Positions 29,896 through 39,884 of a stretch of DNA of 64,000 bases are shown here, in pieces. The notes under the pieces were generated by a model. It ran no database searches. It was given only the letters and a program-made list of their open reading frames with translations, and was not told where the DNA came from. The position numbers and the translations under genes were made by a program. Location of the stretch: assembly GCF_001294645.1 (NCBI RefSeq), contig NZ_CP011868.1, positions 4,216,001-4,280,000 of the forward strand. The letters are read 5' to 3'. How positions within the stretch are numbered: position 1 is the first letter of the stretch; each line of letters begins with the position of its first letter. The stretch comes from Pseudonocardia sp. HH130629-09. GTDB lineage: Bacteria > Actinomycetota > Actinomycetes > Mycobacteriales > Pseudonocardiaceae.

Positions 29896-30372
29896 TCAGG
29901 CATCTGTGGACCCCGGATCGGTGCCGATCAGGATCTGGAGCTTCTGCCCCGTCCAGGCCTCCGCCGCCGTGGTCGTGATGAAGACGACGAGCATCGTGAC
30001 GGCCAGTGACATGCGGTGCAGCCCCGGCCCACCCCCGAGGGTGAACAGGGCGAGCAGGAGGATGATGGCCTTCAACGCGAGGCCGCCGAATGCGGCCAGC
30101 ATCACAGCGCCGGGCTCGAGATGAGTCGTCCGCAGCATCAGCATCGGCGTCAGCAGGGCCGAGCCGGTCGCCAGCAGACCGCCGAGGGCCGCCGCGGACA
30201 GGCCGGGGACCCCGGCCGCGATGACCCCGCCGACGGCGCAGACCACCGTGGTGGCCACGCCGACCAGGGCGGCACCGCGGGCCATCGACCCCGACAGCCG
30301 CCGTACGACCTGCGCCTGGCCGAGCGCGGGACCGTCGTACTCCACGGTTCCCCAGCGGTCCCATCGCCACAC
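29896..30372 (-). CDS. atpI: AtpI-like membrane protein
   Basis: 158 residues from GTG 30372. Four hydrophobic segments are visible (GAALVGVATTVVCAVGGVIA, LSAAALGGLLATGSALLTPM, MLAAFGGLALKAIILLLALF, MSLAVTMLVVFITTTAAEAW). Position between a wecA-like gene and atpB is that of atpI in actinobacteria; AtpI is thought to help c-ring assembly. The start is uncertain: the frame stays open to 30516, but that part is Gly/Ala/Arg-rich. Confidence 0.72.
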   Translation of the reverse strand: MWRWDRWGTVEYDGPALGQAQVVRRLSGSMARGAALVGVATTVVCAVGGVIAAGVPGLSAAALGGLLATGSALLTPMLMLRTTHLEPGAVMLAAFGGLALKAIILLLALFTLGGGPGLHRMSLAVTMLVVFITTTAAEAWTGQKLQILIGTDPGSTDA

Positions 30373-30621
30373 GGTGCGTCCGCCTCCCGGCTCACCGGCC
30401 GCCCCACCAGCGGGTACGGCTCCGCGCACACGGTAACCGGCGGGTCCGACACCTCGACCGGCGCCGTCGCGGTCGGCACCGTCGCGGTCCCCACCGGCAC
30501 CGGTCGCAGCCGGCACCGTCGCGGTCTCGGCCGTCCGTCCGGCGGCCGGACCGCCGCGGGACGGACAGCGTTCGTGACCGAGGACACCTGAGCCCCTGGC
30601 CAGGGCGGACGGGACGGGTGG

Positions 30622-32550
30622 TCAGGCGTCGCCGTCGTGACCGGGGTGGTGCGCCGGGGTGGGGACGGTCGGCTGGTCCCCCGGTGCCGCGGCGGGGCGG
30701 GCGCGGTGGCCGTCGGAGTTCCCGTCGCCCCGGGGGTGCTGCGGGCCGCGGGCGCCGTCGGGACGCTGGCCCGCAGCTCCGGGGACCCCCGGGTCCGGTG
30801 CGGGCGGGCCGCCGGACGTGCGCGGCATCGTCGGACGGACCGGGACCGGCCGCGACGGGGGCGGTGGGGTGGGCGGGCCGGCGGCGTGCGGCGCCGGCGC
30901 GACGGGCGTCGCGGGGGCCCGTGTGCCGGGTCCGACCCGGGCCGCACCACGGGCGCCCGCGGGGCGGTGCACGCCACGGGGCCACGGCTCGGGCCCGGCG
31001 GCGACGTTCCCGCCCGGCACGACCCGTCCGGGCACGGGCCGCGTGGTACGCCCCTGCGACCCGGTGCGGTCGGCAGCGGCAGCGTCCGCCGCCGTGTTCG
31101 CGCCCGGGCGACGGTCGGCGGCTCCGTTCGCGGCAGGGTTCCCGGCGGAACGACGATCGCCGGCCCCGTTCGCCGCCGGCCTCCCGGCCGAACGACGGTC
31201 GGCGGGGCCGTCCGTGGCTGCGTTCGCGCCGCTCCGATGGCCGGTGGCGCCCGTCGCGGCCGGGCTGCCGCCGGAGCCGGGACCGTCCGTGGTCGGGCTC
31301 CCGCCGGACCGGTGGTCGTCGACGTCGGAGGTGGGCAGGTCGTCGGTCGAGGCGATCGCCGTCTGGCCGGCGGGGGACGCCGCCGCGGAGGCGCTGCGCA
31401 TCCGCGACCGGTGCGGCACGGCCGAGGCCACGAACGCCACCGCCAGCGCGATCCCGGTCGCGGCGAGCACCAGCCCGGTGCGCGGGACCAGGGCGAGTGC
31501 GACCGCACCGAAGGCGATCACCGCGACCCACAGGTAGACCAGCAGCACCGCGCGCCGGTGGCTGTGCCCGACCTGCAGCAGCCGGTGGTGCAGGTGCATC
31601 TTGTCCGGGCTGAACGGGCTGGTCCCGGCCCGGGTGCGGCGTACGACCGCCATGAGCAGGTCGAGCGACGGGATGAATACGATCCCGACCAGCACGATGA
31701 CCGGGGAGACCAGGGCCAGGATGTTCCCGGCCGCCGTGTCGTCGGGCGGGATCCGGCCCGAGGCGGTCGTGATCGCCGCGGAGAGCATGACCCCGACCAT
31801 CATCGAGCCGGTGTCGCCCATGAAGATCCGGGCCGGGTGGAAGTTGTGCGGCAGGAACCCCAGGCAGGACCCGGCGAGAACCACCGCGATCAGCGAGGGC
31901 ACGAACGCGGCCGGGTCGTTGCCGTTCTTGCTGATGAGACCGACGCAGAACACCGCGGTCGCCAGCGTGGTGATCAGCCCGATGCCGGCGGCGAGCCCGT
32001 CGAGTCCGTCGACGAAGTTCATCGCGTTGACCAGCACCACGGTGACCAGCACCGTCATGAGCACCGACTGCCCCTGCCCCAGCAGCAACAGCGAGCCGCT
32101 GAGGAAGGACTCGCCGCCGATGGGGATCCACACGGTCACCCACTGCACGCCGTAGAGCACCAGCAGCCCGGCCGCTGTGACCTGGGCGGCGAACTTGGTG
32201 AGGGCGTCGAGGTCGTAGCGGTCGTCGAGCATCCCGACGCCGACCAGCAGCGCGGTCGCGACGACGACCCCGACCACCTCGGTGCTCTGCTCGAAGTAGG
32301 CCAGCCGCAGGGCCGGGAGCTGCAACGACAGCAGCAATCCGGCCAGCACCCCGCCGAACATCGCGAGGCCGCCCCACCGCGGGGTCGGGGTGACGTGCAC
32401 GTCCCGTCCCCGCGGCCAGGCGACCGCACCGACCTTCAGCGCCAGCATCCGGACCGGCCCGGTCAGCAGCAGCGTGGCGCCGGCGGCGACCAGCCCGACG
32501 AGCAGGAGCTCCCGGATGGGGAGTCCGTACGTGAACTGGTCAGTCGGCAC
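30622..32550 (-). CDS. WecA/Rfe-like polyprenyl-phosphate sugar-1-phosphate transferase with long disordered tail
   Basis: 642 residues. Residues 1 to about 385 are a polytopic transferase of the MraY/WecA family: DDRYDLDALTKFAAQV and NAMNFVDGLDGLAAGI contain the Asp clusters and HLHHRLLQVGHSHRRAVL is the cytosolic His loop. It should attach GlcNAc-1-P to decaprenyl phosphate, starting arabinogalactan linkage synthesis. The remaining about 255 residues are Pro/Ala/Gly/Arg-rich, with imperfect repeats of the type DRRSAGNPAANGA; M. tuberculosis WecA lacks anything that long. GTG start at 32550. Position upstream of atpI is conserved. Confidence 0.88.
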   Translation of the reverse strand: MPTDQFTYGLPIRELLLVGLVAAGATLLLTGPVRMLALKVGAVAWPRGRDVHVTPTPRWGGLAMFGGVLAGLLLSLQLPALRLAYFEQSTEVVGVVVATALLVGVGMLDDRYDLDALTKFAAQVTAAGLLVLYGVQWVTVWIPIGGESFLSGSLLLLGQGQSVLMTVLVTVVLVNAMNFVDGLDGLAAGIGLITTLATAVFCVGLISKNGNDPAAFVPSLIAVVLAGSCLGFLPHNFHPARIFMGDTGSMMVGVMLSAAITTASGRIPPDDTAAGNILALVSPVIVLVGIVFIPSLDLLMAVVRRTRAGTSPFSPDKMHLHHRLLQVGHSHRRAVLLVYLWVAVIAFGAVALALVPRTGLVLAATGIALAVAFVASAVPHRSRMRSASAAASPAGQTAIASTDDLPTSDVDDHRSGGSPTTDGPGSGGSPAATGATGHRSGANAATDGPADRRSAGRPAANGAGDRRSAGNPAANGAADRRPGANTAADAAAADRTGSQGRTTRPVPGRVVPGGNVAAGPEPWPRGVHRPAGARGAARVGPGTRAPATPVAPAPHAAGPPTPPPPSRPVPVRPTMPRTSGGPPAPDPGVPGAAGQRPDGARGPQHPRGDGNSDGHRARPAAAPGDQPTVPTPAHHPGHDGDA

Positions 32551-32588
32551 GTCGCGAGCGCCTCTCCGCCTCCGCCGTGGGTCTCAGG

Positions 32589-33872
32589 TCACCCCCGAGG
32601 GTAGGCCGGTGCCTTCGCGACGAGTGCGGTGACCGCCTTCGCGACGTCGGCGAGCTCGGCGTCGCCGGTCGCGGTGTCGTGCTCGGCCTTGACCGCGCGG
32701 GCCAGCAGGGCGCCGACCTCGGCCATGTCGGCCTCGTTCATCCCCTGCGTGGTGACGCTCGGCGAGCCGACCCGGATGCCGGACGGCTTCATCGGCGGCG
32801 CCGGGTCGTAGGGGATCGCGTTCTTGTTCAGCGTGATGCCGGCACGGTCGCAGCGGGTCTCCGCCTCGGAGCCGGTGACGCCGATGGGCCGCAGGTCCAG
32901 CAGGGCGAGATGGTTGTCGGTGCCGCCGGAGACGGCGCGCATGCCCTCGGACTCCAGGCTCTTCGTCAGGGCCCGGGCGTTCGCGATGACCTGGCGGGTG
33001 TAGGCCTGGTACTCCGGCTGCGCCGCCTCCTTCATCGCGACGGCCTTCGCCGCGACCGCGTGCATCAGCGGGCCGCCCTGGGAGAACGGGAAGACGGCCT
33101 TGTCGATGGCCTTCGCGTGCTCCTCACGGCACAGCACCATGCCGCCGCGTGGGCCGCGCAGGACCTTGTGCGTGGTGGCGGTGACGACGTCGGCGTAGGG
33201 CACCGGCGACGGGATGGCCTTGCCGGCGACCAGTCCGATGAAGTGCGCGGCGTCGACCATGAGCTTGGCACCGACCTCGTCGGCGATCTCGCGGAACACC
33301 GCGAAGTCGATCAGGCGCGGGTACGCGGTCGCCCCGGCGATGATGATCTTCGGCTGGTGCTGCTTGGCCAGGTCGCGGACCTGGTCGTAGTCGATGACCT
33401 CGGTGTCCTCCCGGACGGTGTAGGACACCGCGTTGAACCACAGGCCGGAGAAGTTGACCTTGCTGCCGTGCGTGAGGTGGCCGCCCTGCTTGAGGTCCAT
33501 GGCCAGCACGGTGTCGCCGGGCTTGGCGAACGCGGCGTAGGCGGCGAGGTTCGCGCTCGCGCCGGAGTGCGGCTGGAGGTTGGCGTGCTCGGCGCCGAAG
33601 AGCTCCTTGGTCCGGGCGTTGCCGATGTTCTCGGCGACGTCGACGACGCCGCAGCCGCCGTAGTAGCGGCGGCCGGGGTAGCCCTCGGCGTACTTGTTCG
33701 ACAGCGTCGACCCGAGGGCGGCCAGCACCGCCGGGCTGGTCAGGTTTTCGCTCGCGATGAGCTGCAGTCCGCCGCGCAGGCGCTCGAGCTCGTCCAGCAC
33801 GACGCCGGCGATCTCGGGGTCCTGCTGCTGCAGTGCGTGGAAGTCCGGTCCCCAGAAGGTCTGCTCGCTCAC
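32589..33872 (-). CDS. glyA: Serine hydroxymethyltransferase
   Basis: 427 residues. The PLP-Lys motif [17 protein letters not shown] and the substrate motifs [29 protein letters not shown] and [11 protein letters not shown] are intact. Interconverts serine and glycine with tetrahydrofolate, supplying one-carbon units. GTG start at 33872. Confidence 0.97.
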   Translation of the reverse strand: MSEQTFWGPDFHALQQQDPEIAGVVLDELERLRGGLQLIASENLTSPAVLAALGSTLSNKYAEGYPGRRYYGGCGVVDVAENIGNARTKELFGAEHANLQPHSGASANLAAYAAFAKPGDTVLAMDLKQGGHLTHGSKVNFSGLWFNAVSYTVREDTEVIDYDQVRDLAKQHQPKIIIAGATAYPRLIDFAVFREIADEVGAKLMVDAAHFIGLVAGKAIPSPVPYADVVTATTHKVLRGPRGGMVLCREEHAKAIDKAVFPFSQGGPLMHAVAAKAVAMKEAAQPEYQAYTRQVIANARALTKSLESEGMRAVSGGTDNHLALLDLRPIGVTGSEAETRCDRAGITLNKNAIPYDPAPPMKPSGIRVGSPSVTTQGMNEADMAEVGALLARAVKAEHDTATGDAELADVAKAVTALVAKAPAYPRG

Positions 33873-33948
33873 GCCGGGACACGCTACCCGCTGCCATCCC
33901 CGCAGGCTGCGGCCGTGCAGGCGTGATCACACCCGCGTGCGACCCGGA

Positions 33949-34611
33949 TCAGACCCGGTCGATCTCCTGGCCGACGACCTCCTCGACCTGCTCGGCGGTC
34001 ACCCCGCCCTCCCGCAGCAGGCGCGGACGTGCGCCGGTGAGGTCGACGATGGTCGAGGCGACCGGGTCGCCGGACGGGCCGCCGTCGAGGTAGACCTGCA
34101 CGGTCGAGGCCAGCTGGGTGATCGCCTCGGTCACGTTGGACGCCGGCGGGTTGCCCGAGGTGTTCGCGCTCGACACCGCCATCGGCCCGGCCTCGCGCAG
34201 CAGCTCCAGCGCGACCGGGTGCAGCGGCATGCGCAGCATCACCGTGCCGCGGGTGCTACCCAGGTCCCAGGCCAGCGACGGCGCGTGCTCCAGGACGAGC
34301 GACACCTCGCCCGGCCAGAACGCCTCGATCAGGGCCCGCGCGGACTGCGGGACCGTCGACACGAGACCGTCGATGGTGGTCCAGGAACCGACCAGCACGC
34401 CGACCGGCATGTCCGGACCGCGCCGCTTGGCGGCGAGCAGCGCGCGCACGGCGGTGCCGTTGAACGCGTCGCAGCCGATGCCGTAGACGGTGTCGGTGGG
34501 CAGGACGACCAGCTCACCCGCCCGGACGGCGCGCGCGGCGGCGGTCAGACCACGCGTGCGCTCGGCGGGGACGCTGCAGTCGAACAGCGGCTGGGTCTGC
34601 GGTGCACTCAC
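33949..34611 (-). CDS. L-threonylcarbamoyladenylate synthase (Sua5/YrdC/TsaC family)
   Basis: 220 residues containing the YrdC fold: the start GLTAAARAVRAGELVVLPTDT with VYGIGCDAF, then KRRGPDMPVGVLV, FWPGEVSLVLEH, LRMPLHPVALELL and MAVSSANTSGNP. It makes threonylcarbamoyl-AMP for the t6A modification of ANN-decoding tRNAs. No C-terminal Sua5 extension, so it is the short form. Starts about 60 bp after prmC; GTG 34611 gives the best agreement. Confidence 0.92.
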   Translation of the reverse strand: MSAPQTQPLFDCSVPAERTRGLTAAARAVRAGELVVLPTDTVYGIGCDAFNGTAVRALLAAKRRGPDMPVGVLVGSWTTIDGLVSTVPQSARALIEAFWPGEVSLVLEHAPSLAWDLGSTRGTVMLRMPLHPVALELLREAGPMAVSSANTSGNPPASNVTEAITQLASTVQVYLDGGPSGDPVASTIVDLTGARPRLLREGGVTAEQVEEVVGQEIDRV

Positions 34612-34670
34612 GGTTCGCGAGGATACGACCGCGCCGCGGGCAGCCGCGGGGCGGCTCGCATCCGCGCGGG

Positions 34671-35642
34671 TCAGGGGCAGGGGACGCGGCGGGCGGTGAC
34701 GAAGCGCGGGCGACCGGTGAGGTCGTCGTGCTCGGTGACCTCCCCCAGCGTGCGACGGCGGCGCAGCAACGCCGGGACCGTCTCGCCGTGGGTGTCGTCG
34801 TGCTCGATCGCGAGGTGTCCGCCGTGCCGCAGCCATCCGCTGGCGCCGCGGACGACGGCCTGGATGATCTCGGTGCCGTCGGGACCGCCGAACACCGCGC
34901 CGGGCGGGTCCCAGCGCTCCACCTCCGGCGGCACCGGCGTCCCGTCCGGGACGTAGGGCGGGTTGCAGACGACCAGGTCGACCGCACCCTCCAGCTCGAT
35001 GAGCAGGTCGGTCCACCGGACGTCGGCGACGTGCAGGGTCACCGGGCGCCCGCCCGCGGCGACGTGCGCGTCGAGGTTGCGCCGGGTCCATGACAGCGCC
35101 GACGGGTCGGCCTCCAGTGCGTGCACCTCGGCGTCGGGCCGCGACACCGCGAAGGCCAGCGCGAGCGCGCCGGACCCGGTGCACAGATCGAGCACCCGGG
35201 GGCGGTGCACGTCGCGGATCGCGGCGAGGCCCCACTCCAGCAGCAGCTCGGTCTCCGGGCGCGGGGTGAACACCCCCGGCCCGACGGCGACCTCGACCGG
35301 GCCGAGCACCGCGGTGCCGAGGATGTGCTGCAACGGTTCGCGGGTGGCGCGGCGGGCGACGAGGGCCTGCAGCCGTTCGACGACCGGCGGGTCCACCAGC
35401 GGGGTCATCAGCAGCGTGGACCGTGACGAGCCGAGCACGTGCGCGGCGAGCAGCTCCGCGTCGACGCGCGGGGACGCGACTCCGGCGGCCGCCAGGGTGC
35501 GCTCGGCCTCCGCGATCGCCACCCGGAGCGGCAGCCGGCTGCCGGCCGCCGGGCTCGTCGTCTCGGTCACGCGTCCAGTGTCGCGGCTGCGGGGCGCGGG
35601 GACACCGCAGGTGACCGGTGCATCACCTGAGCGGGGGATCAT
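34671..35642 (-). CDS. prmC: Release factor glutamine methyltransferase
   Basis: 323 residues from ATG 35642. The SAM-binding VLDLCTGSGALALAFA and the catalytic NPPY motif (LVVCNPPYVPDG) identify PrmC/HemK, which methylates the GGQ glutamine of release factors. The N-terminal helical domain includes REPLQHILG and FTPRPETELLLEW. ATG 35642 overlaps the prfA stop as TGATG and has GGAG 8 bp upstream; a GTG at 35570 would remove 24 poorly conserved residues and cannot be ruled out. Confidence 0.93.
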   Translation of the reverse strand: MIPRSGDAPVTCGVPAPRSRDTGRVTETTSPAAGSRLPLRVAIAEAERTLAAAGVASPRVDAELLAAHVLGSSRSTLLMTPLVDPPVVERLQALVARRATREPLQHILGTAVLGPVEVAVGPGVFTPRPETELLLEWGLAAIRDVHRPRVLDLCTGSGALALAFAVSRPDAEVHALEADPSALSWTRRNLDAHVAAGGRPVTLHVADVRWTDLLIELEGAVDLVVCNPPYVPDGTPVPPEVERWDPPGAVFGGPDGTEIIQAVVRGASGWLRHGGHLAIEHDDTHGETVPALLRRRRTLGEVTEHDDLTGRPRFVTARRVPCP

Positions 35643-36718
35643 CACTCCTGCTCCTGCTCCCCCGCCATGGCCTCGGCACGCTCGGCCGCGGTCAGCGCGG
35701 CGAGGACGTCGGCCAGGTGGCCGTCGAGGACCGCGGACAGGTTGTAGGCCTTGAACCCGACCCGGTGGTCGGAGATCCGGTTCTCCGGGTAGTTGTAGGT
35801 GCGGATCCGCTCGGAGCGGTCCACCGTGCGGACCTGCGAACGGCGCTGCTCCGAGGCCGCCTCGGCCGCCTCGGCCTCGGCCTTCGCCTGCAGCCGGACC
35901 CGCAGCACGTCCATCGCACGGGCCTTGTTCTGCAGCTGGGAGCGCTCGTTCTGGCAGGTCACGACGATGCCGGTCGGCAGGTGCGTGATCCGCACCGCGG
36001 AGTCGGTGGTGTTGACGCTCTGCCCGCCGTGGCCCGACGCCCGGTAGACGTCGACCCGGATGTCCGCGTCGTTGATCTCGACGTCTCCGGCGTCGTCGGT
36101 GTCGGGGAAGACCAGGACGCCCGCCGCGGAGGTGTGGATGCGGCCCTGCGACTCGGTCACCGGGACACGCTGCACGCGGTGCACGCCGCCCTCGAACTTC
36201 AGCGCGGCCCACGCCCCGTCGACCGGGTCCTTGCTGCGCAGCGACAGGGTGATGTCCTTGTACCCACCCAGGTCGGACGGGGTGGAACCGAGCACCTCGA
36301 CCTTCCAGCCGCGGCTCTCGGCGTAGCGGGTGTACATCCGCACGAGGTCCCCGGCGAACAACGCGGACTCCTCGCCGCCCTCACCGGACTTGACCTCCAT
36401 CAGGACGTCGTCGCCGTCGTGCGGGTCGCGCGGGCGCAGCAGCTCGGTCAGCTCGGTCTCGAGCTCGACGATGCGGGTGTCCAGGGCGTCGGCCTCGGCG
36501 GCGAAGGTGCGGTCCTCGGCGGCCAGCTCGCGGGCGGCGTCGCGGTCCTCACGGACCTGAGCGAGCTCGCGGGCGCAGCGCACGACCGGCCCGAGCTCGG
36601 CGTAGCGACGGCCGAGCTTGCGGGCCTGCGCCTGGTCGGAGAGGACGCTCGCGTCGGCGAGGCGCTGCTCCAGCTCGGCGTGCTCGTCGAGCAGGGCGTC
36701 GACCGACTGCGTGCTCAT
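35642..36718 (-). CDS. prfA: Peptide chain release factor 1
   Basis: 358 residues, standard RF1 length. The catalytic GGQ loop is in [20 protein letters not shown], and the stop-codon-recognition region lies in the preceding domain. The ATG at 36718 is preceded by AAGGAG. Recognises UAA and UAG; translationally coupled to prmC, whose product modifies its GGQ. Confidence 0.97.
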   Translation of the reverse strand: MSTQSVDALLDEHAELEQRLADASVLSDQAQARKLGRRYAELGPVVRCARELAQVREDRDAARELAAEDRTFAAEADALDTRIVELETELTELLRPRDPHDGDDVLMEVKSGEGGEESALFAGDLVRMYTRYAESRGWKVEVLGSTPSDLGGYKDITLSLRSKDPVDGAWAALKFEGGVHRVQRVPVTESQGRIHTSAAGVLVFPDTDDAGDVEINDADIRVDVYRASGHGGQSVNTTDSAVRITHLPTGIVVTCQNERSQLQNKARAMDVLRVRLQAKAEAEAAEAASEQRRSQVRTVDRSERIRTYNYPENRISDHRVGFKAYNLSAVLDGHLADVLAALTAAERAEAMAGEQEQE

Positions 36719-36755
36719 CGGTGGCTCCTTCGAGGCGCTGGGGCGGGAACGCGAA

Positions 36756-36798
36756 ACGGCGCCCGCCTCCTCGCATGCGGCGAGGCGACGGGCGCCGT
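36756..36798 (-). terminator. Hairpin between rpmE and prfA
   Basis: Ten perfect outer pairs (ACGGCGCCCG with its complement) with a GC-rich inner part that can pair further. It lies 8 bp after the rpmE stop on that strand. Confidence 0.5.
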
Positions 36799-36806
36799 GT
36801 CGGGAG

Positions 36807-37028
36807 CTACTTGGCGGCGCGCTCGCGCTTCCCGTAGCGGGCCTCGAAGCGGGCCACGCGGCCACCGGAGTCCAGGATCTTCTGCTTGCCGGTGTAGAAC
36901 GGGTGGCAGGCGGAGCAGACCTCGACGCTGATGGCGCCGTTGTTCTTGGTGCTGCGGGTGGTGAACTGGTTGCCGCAACCGCAGGTGACCTGGGTGTCGA
37001 CGTACTGAGGGTGGATTCCCTCGCGCAT
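36807..37028 (-). CDS. rpmE: Ribosomal protein bL31, zinc form
   Basis: 73 residues beginning [21 protein letters not shown]. Four cysteines (CGC near residue 16-18, then [14 protein letters not shown]) form the zinc site of the C+ type L31, which in actinobacteria is exchanged for a zinc-free paralogue under Zur control. The start is ATG 37028 with GAGGAGAG upstream. Confidence 0.95.
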   Translation of the reverse strand: MREGIHPQYVDTQVTCGCGNQFTTRSTKNNGAISVEVCSACHPFYTGKQKILDSGGRVARFEARYGKRERAAK

Positions 37029-37112
37029 GGCTCTCTCCTCATCGTTGGCCGCCGGGTCCCTGGTAGGACCAGGGTGAACCGGTGCCGGGAAGCTGACGGT
37101 CCATTCAACCAT

Positions 37113-37145
37113 CCGGGCCCCGGTGGAATTCCCACCGGGGCCCGG
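37113..37145 (-). terminator. Hairpin between rho and rpmE
   Basis: A 14-bp perfect stem, CCGGGCCCCGGTGG with complement, around a short AATTC loop, 15 bp past the rho stop. Likely ends the rho transcript. Confidence 0.7.
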
Positions 37146-37160
37146 ACGGCGCGGCTCGGA

Positions 37161-39560
37161 CTAGTCCTCGTCCTTGCCGGGGGTGTTCTTGGCGACCTGC
37201 ATCAGGAACTCGATGTTGGTCTTGGTCTTCTTGAGCCGGCTGAGCACCAGGTCGAGGGCCTGCTGGTCGTCGAGCGCGGCGAGGACGCGGCGGAGCTTCA
37301 CCATCACCGCGTGCTCGTCGGGCGACATCAGGAGCTCCTCCTTGCGGGTGCTCGAGTCGCCGACGTCGATGGCCGGGAAGATCCGCTTGTCGGCGATCTT
37401 CCGGTCCAGCTTGAGCTCGGCGTTGCCGGTGCCCTTGAACTCCTCGAAGATCACCGTGTCCATCGTGGACCCGGTCTCGACCAGCGCGGTCGCGAAGATG
37501 GTGAGCGAGCCACCGTCCTCGATGTTGCGCGCCGCGCCGAGGAAGCGCTTCGGCGGGTAGAGCGCCGTGGAGTCGACACCGCCGGACAGGATCCGGCCCG
37601 AGGCGGGCGCGGCCAGGTTGTAGGCGCGGCCGAGCCGGGTGATGTTGTCCAGCAGAACGACGACGTCGTGCCCCATCTCGACCAGGCGCTTGGCCCGCTC
37701 GATGGACAGCTCGGCGACGGCGGTGTGGTCTGCCGGCGGGCGGTCGAAGGTCGAGGCGATGACCTCGCCCTTCACCGACCGCTGCATGTCGGTGACCTCC
37801 TCGGGCCGCTCGTCGACGAGGACGACCATGAGGTGGCACTCGGGGTTGTTCGTGGTGATCGCGTTCGCGATGTTCTGCATGATCGTCGTCTTGCCCGCCT
37901 TGGGCGGGGAGACGATCAGCGCACGCTGCCCCTTGCCGACCGGCATGATCAGGTCGATCACGCGGGTGGTCAGCTGCGACGGGTCGGTCTCCAGGCGGAG
38001 CCGCTCGTTGGGGTAGAGCGGCGTCAGCTTGGTGAACTCGGGCCGGTTGCGCGCGGCCTCCGGGTCCCGCCCGTTGATCGAGTCGACGCGCACCAGCGGG
38101 TTGAACTTCTGCCGCTGCTGCTCGCCCTCGCGGGGCTGGCGGACGGCGCCGGTGATGGCGTCGCCACGCCGCAGGCCGTTCTTGCGGACCATCGACATCG
38201 ACACATAGACGTCGGTCGGGCCGGAGAGGTAACCGGTGGTCCGGACGAACGCGTAGTTGTCGAGGATGTCCACGATGCCGGCGACCGGCAGCAGGACGTC
38301 GTCGTCGCGGATCTCGGTGTCCACGCCGCCGCCGGCGCCACCACCGGTGCGCTCGCGGTCCCGGCCGCGACGGCGGTCGCGGAACCGGCGACCGCGGCGG
38401 CCGCGGCCGTCACCGTCGTCGCCGTCGTCGTCGCGGAAGTCGTTCCGGTCGGCACCCCGGTCGTTGTTCCGGTCGTTGACGCGGTCGCCGTTGCGGTCGT
38501 TGTTCCGGTCGCCACGGTTGTCGCCGCGGTCGCCGGTCCGGTCGTTGTTGCGGTTCCCGCGGTTGCCGCGTCCGGAGTCGTCGCCGTCGCGGTTGCGTCC
38601 GCCACGGCCGTTGTCGCCGTTCGCGCCGTTGCCGCGGCCGTTGTCCTCGCGGCCCTCGCCGTTGCGGTCGCCACCGCGCTCGGTGTTGCGGTCGGTGTTG
38701 CGGTCGGTGTTGCGGTCGGTGTTGCGGTCGGCACCGCGGCCGCGACGGCGGTCGCCGTCGGAGCCGGTGTCGTCGCCGTCGGCGTCGCGACGGGCGTCGC
38801 GCTGGCCGGCGTCCCGCTGACCCGCGTCGGACGCGGTGTCCTTCGCGATGTCCTTCGGAGCGTCCTTGGGGCCGGCGTCCTTCTGGCCGTTGTCGTCGCC
38901 CTGGCCGCGGCGGCGGGTCCGGCCACGACGGCCGGCGCCGTCGGCGTCCTCGCGACGCTCCTCGGCCGGGGCCGGGGTGCTCTCGGCCTGCGCCGGCGCA
39001 CTCGCGGCCGGAGCGGCCTGCTCGGGCGCGGCGGCCGGGGCGCTCTCGGCGACGGCCGGGGCCGCACCGTTGCCGGACGACGTGCCGGAGGCGGCGTCGG
39101 TCGCGGTGGCGTCGGGGGCGCCTGCCGGCCGTGTCGCCGCACGGCGACGACGGGTGCGCGGCGCGGGTGCCTCGGCCTTCTCCGCAGACTGTCCGCCCTG
39201 GTCACCGGCCTGCTCGGCGGGTGCCGAGGGGGCGGCCGGCGCAGCGGCGCCGTTGCCGGCGGGAGCCGCGGCGGTGTCGCCGAGGGCGAGCTGCGACGCG
39301 TCCGCGCCGTCGGAGCCGGTGGCGGCGGCGGGGTCCGCCTTCGCCTTCGGCTTCTTCGCGGGGGCCGCCGCCGCTCCGCCCTGACGCTCCTTGATGGCCG
39401 CGATCAGGTCGCCCTTGCGCATGCCGGAGATGTCGGGGACGTTCAGCTCGGTGGCCAGCTGGCGCAGCTCGGCCAGCACCATGCCGGACAGGCCGCCGCG
39501 TCGGCGGGGCGCCGCCTCGGCAGACGCGGTCCCGGTACCGGCGAGATCGGTCTCGCTCAC
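37161..39560 (-). CDS. rho: Transcription termination factor Rho with large disordered insert
   Basis: 799 residues against about 420 in E. coli. Residues 20-60 are the Rho N-terminal helical domain ([20 protein letters not shown]). Residues about 65-415 are a low-complexity insert, first Ala/Pro/Glu-rich, then Arg/Asn/Asp/Gly-rich with DRNT repeats. The cold-shock-like RNA-binding domain ([20 protein letters not shown]) starts near 425 and the ATPase P-loop [12 protein letters not shown] is near 551-562. High-GC actinobacteria have long Rho inserts that add RNA binding; this one is on the large side. GTG start follows GGAAGGA. Confidence 0.96.
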   Translation of the reverse strand: MSETDLAGTGTASAEAAPRRRGGLSGMVLAELRQLATELNVPDISGMRKGDLIAAIKERQGGAAAAPAKKPKAKADPAAATGSDGADASQLALGDTAAAPAGNGAAAPAAPSAPAEQAGDQGGQSAEKAEAPAPRTRRRRAATRPAGAPDATATDAASGTSSGNGAAPAVAESAPAAAPEQAAPAASAPAQAESTPAPAEERREDADGAGRRGRTRRRGQGDDNGQKDAGPKDAPKDIAKDTASDAGQRDAGQRDARRDADGDDTGSDGDRRRGRGADRNTDRNTDRNTDRNTERGGDRNGEGREDNGRGNGANGDNGRGGRNRDGDDSGRGNRGNRNNDRTGDRGDNRGDRNNDRNGDRVNDRNNDRGADRNDFRDDDGDDGDGRGRRGRRFRDRRRGRDRERTGGGAGGGVDTEIRDDDVLLPVAGIVDILDNYAFVRTTGYLSGPTDVYVSMSMVRKNGLRRGDAITGAVRQPREGEQQRQKFNPLVRVDSINGRDPEAARNRPEFTKLTPLYPNERLRLETDPSQLTTRVIDLIMPVGKGQRALIVSPPKAGKTTIMQNIANAITTNNPECHLMVVLVDERPEEVTDMQRSVKGEVIASTFDRPPADHTAVAELSIERAKRLVEMGHDVVVLLDNITRLGRAYNLAAPASGRILSGGVDSTALYPPKRFLGAARNIEDGGSLTIFATALVETGSTMDTVIFEEFKGTGNAELKLDRKIADKRIFPAIDVGDSSTRKEELLMSPDEHAVMVKLRRVLAALDDQQALDLVLSRLKKTKTNIEFLMQVAKNTPGKDED
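38679..38730. repeat. Tandem 12-bp repeats inside rho
   Basis: Four copies of GTTGCGGTCGGT (plus strand) encode [16 protein letters not shown] on the minus strand. Such runs are prone to length change by slippage. Confidence 0.8.
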
Positions 39561-39618
39561 AGAGTTCCTTCCTGACCGACCCGGTTACCTGTCCAGGTCA
39601 GGGGATGTCACACGCTCG

Positions 39619-39643
39619 GCCGATACGGAGACCCCGTATCGGC
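39619..39643 (-). promoter_or_regulatory. Hairpin in the rho leader
   Basis: GCCGATACGG pairs perfectly with its complement across a 5-base loop, 59 bp upstream of the rho GTG. It lies between the predicted promoter and the start codon, so it could take part in autogenous control of rho. No U-run follows. Confidence 0.4.
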
Positions 39644-39787
39644 AGCATTCACAGATGGAGTCCCACGACGACGTCGCGGGAGTCAGGCCGCCGTTCGGGA
39701 TTCCGAGTCCAATTCAGAAAGGAGATCGGGCGAGCGGGCCCGGCCGCAAGACTACGCCGATGTCGCGTGGATCGCCATGCGCGGTCG

Positions 39788-39816
39788 AGACTAGTCCGTA
39801 CACCCCGGGGCGGCAA
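39788..39816 (-). promoter_or_regulatory. Predicted rho promoter
   Basis: On the minus strand TTGCCG (39816-39811) is followed after exactly 17 bp by TAGTCT (39793-39788), a good match to the -35 and -10 of the housekeeping sigma factor. Prediction only. Confidence 0.45.
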
Positions 39817-39865
39817 CAACCCCCCTCGGACGACGCGCCGACCCACGGGGTCGCGTACCTCACGT

Positions 39866-39884
39866 TCCCGGCACGGAACCGGGA
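39866..39884 (-). terminator. Short hairpin after thrB
   Basis: TCCCGG and CCGGGA around a 7-base loop, directly after the thrB stop. Weak; it may end the threonine operon transcript. Confidence 0.35.

Larger units (their letters stand above)
39561..39884. other. 324-bp gap between thrB and rho: rho promoter and leader
   Basis: No protein is supported here. The gap contains, on the minus strand, a terminator-like hairpin just after thrB, a sigma-70-like promoter and a leader of about 220 nt with a strong hairpin. Its AT content is somewhat higher than that of its neighbours. Confidence 0.5.
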
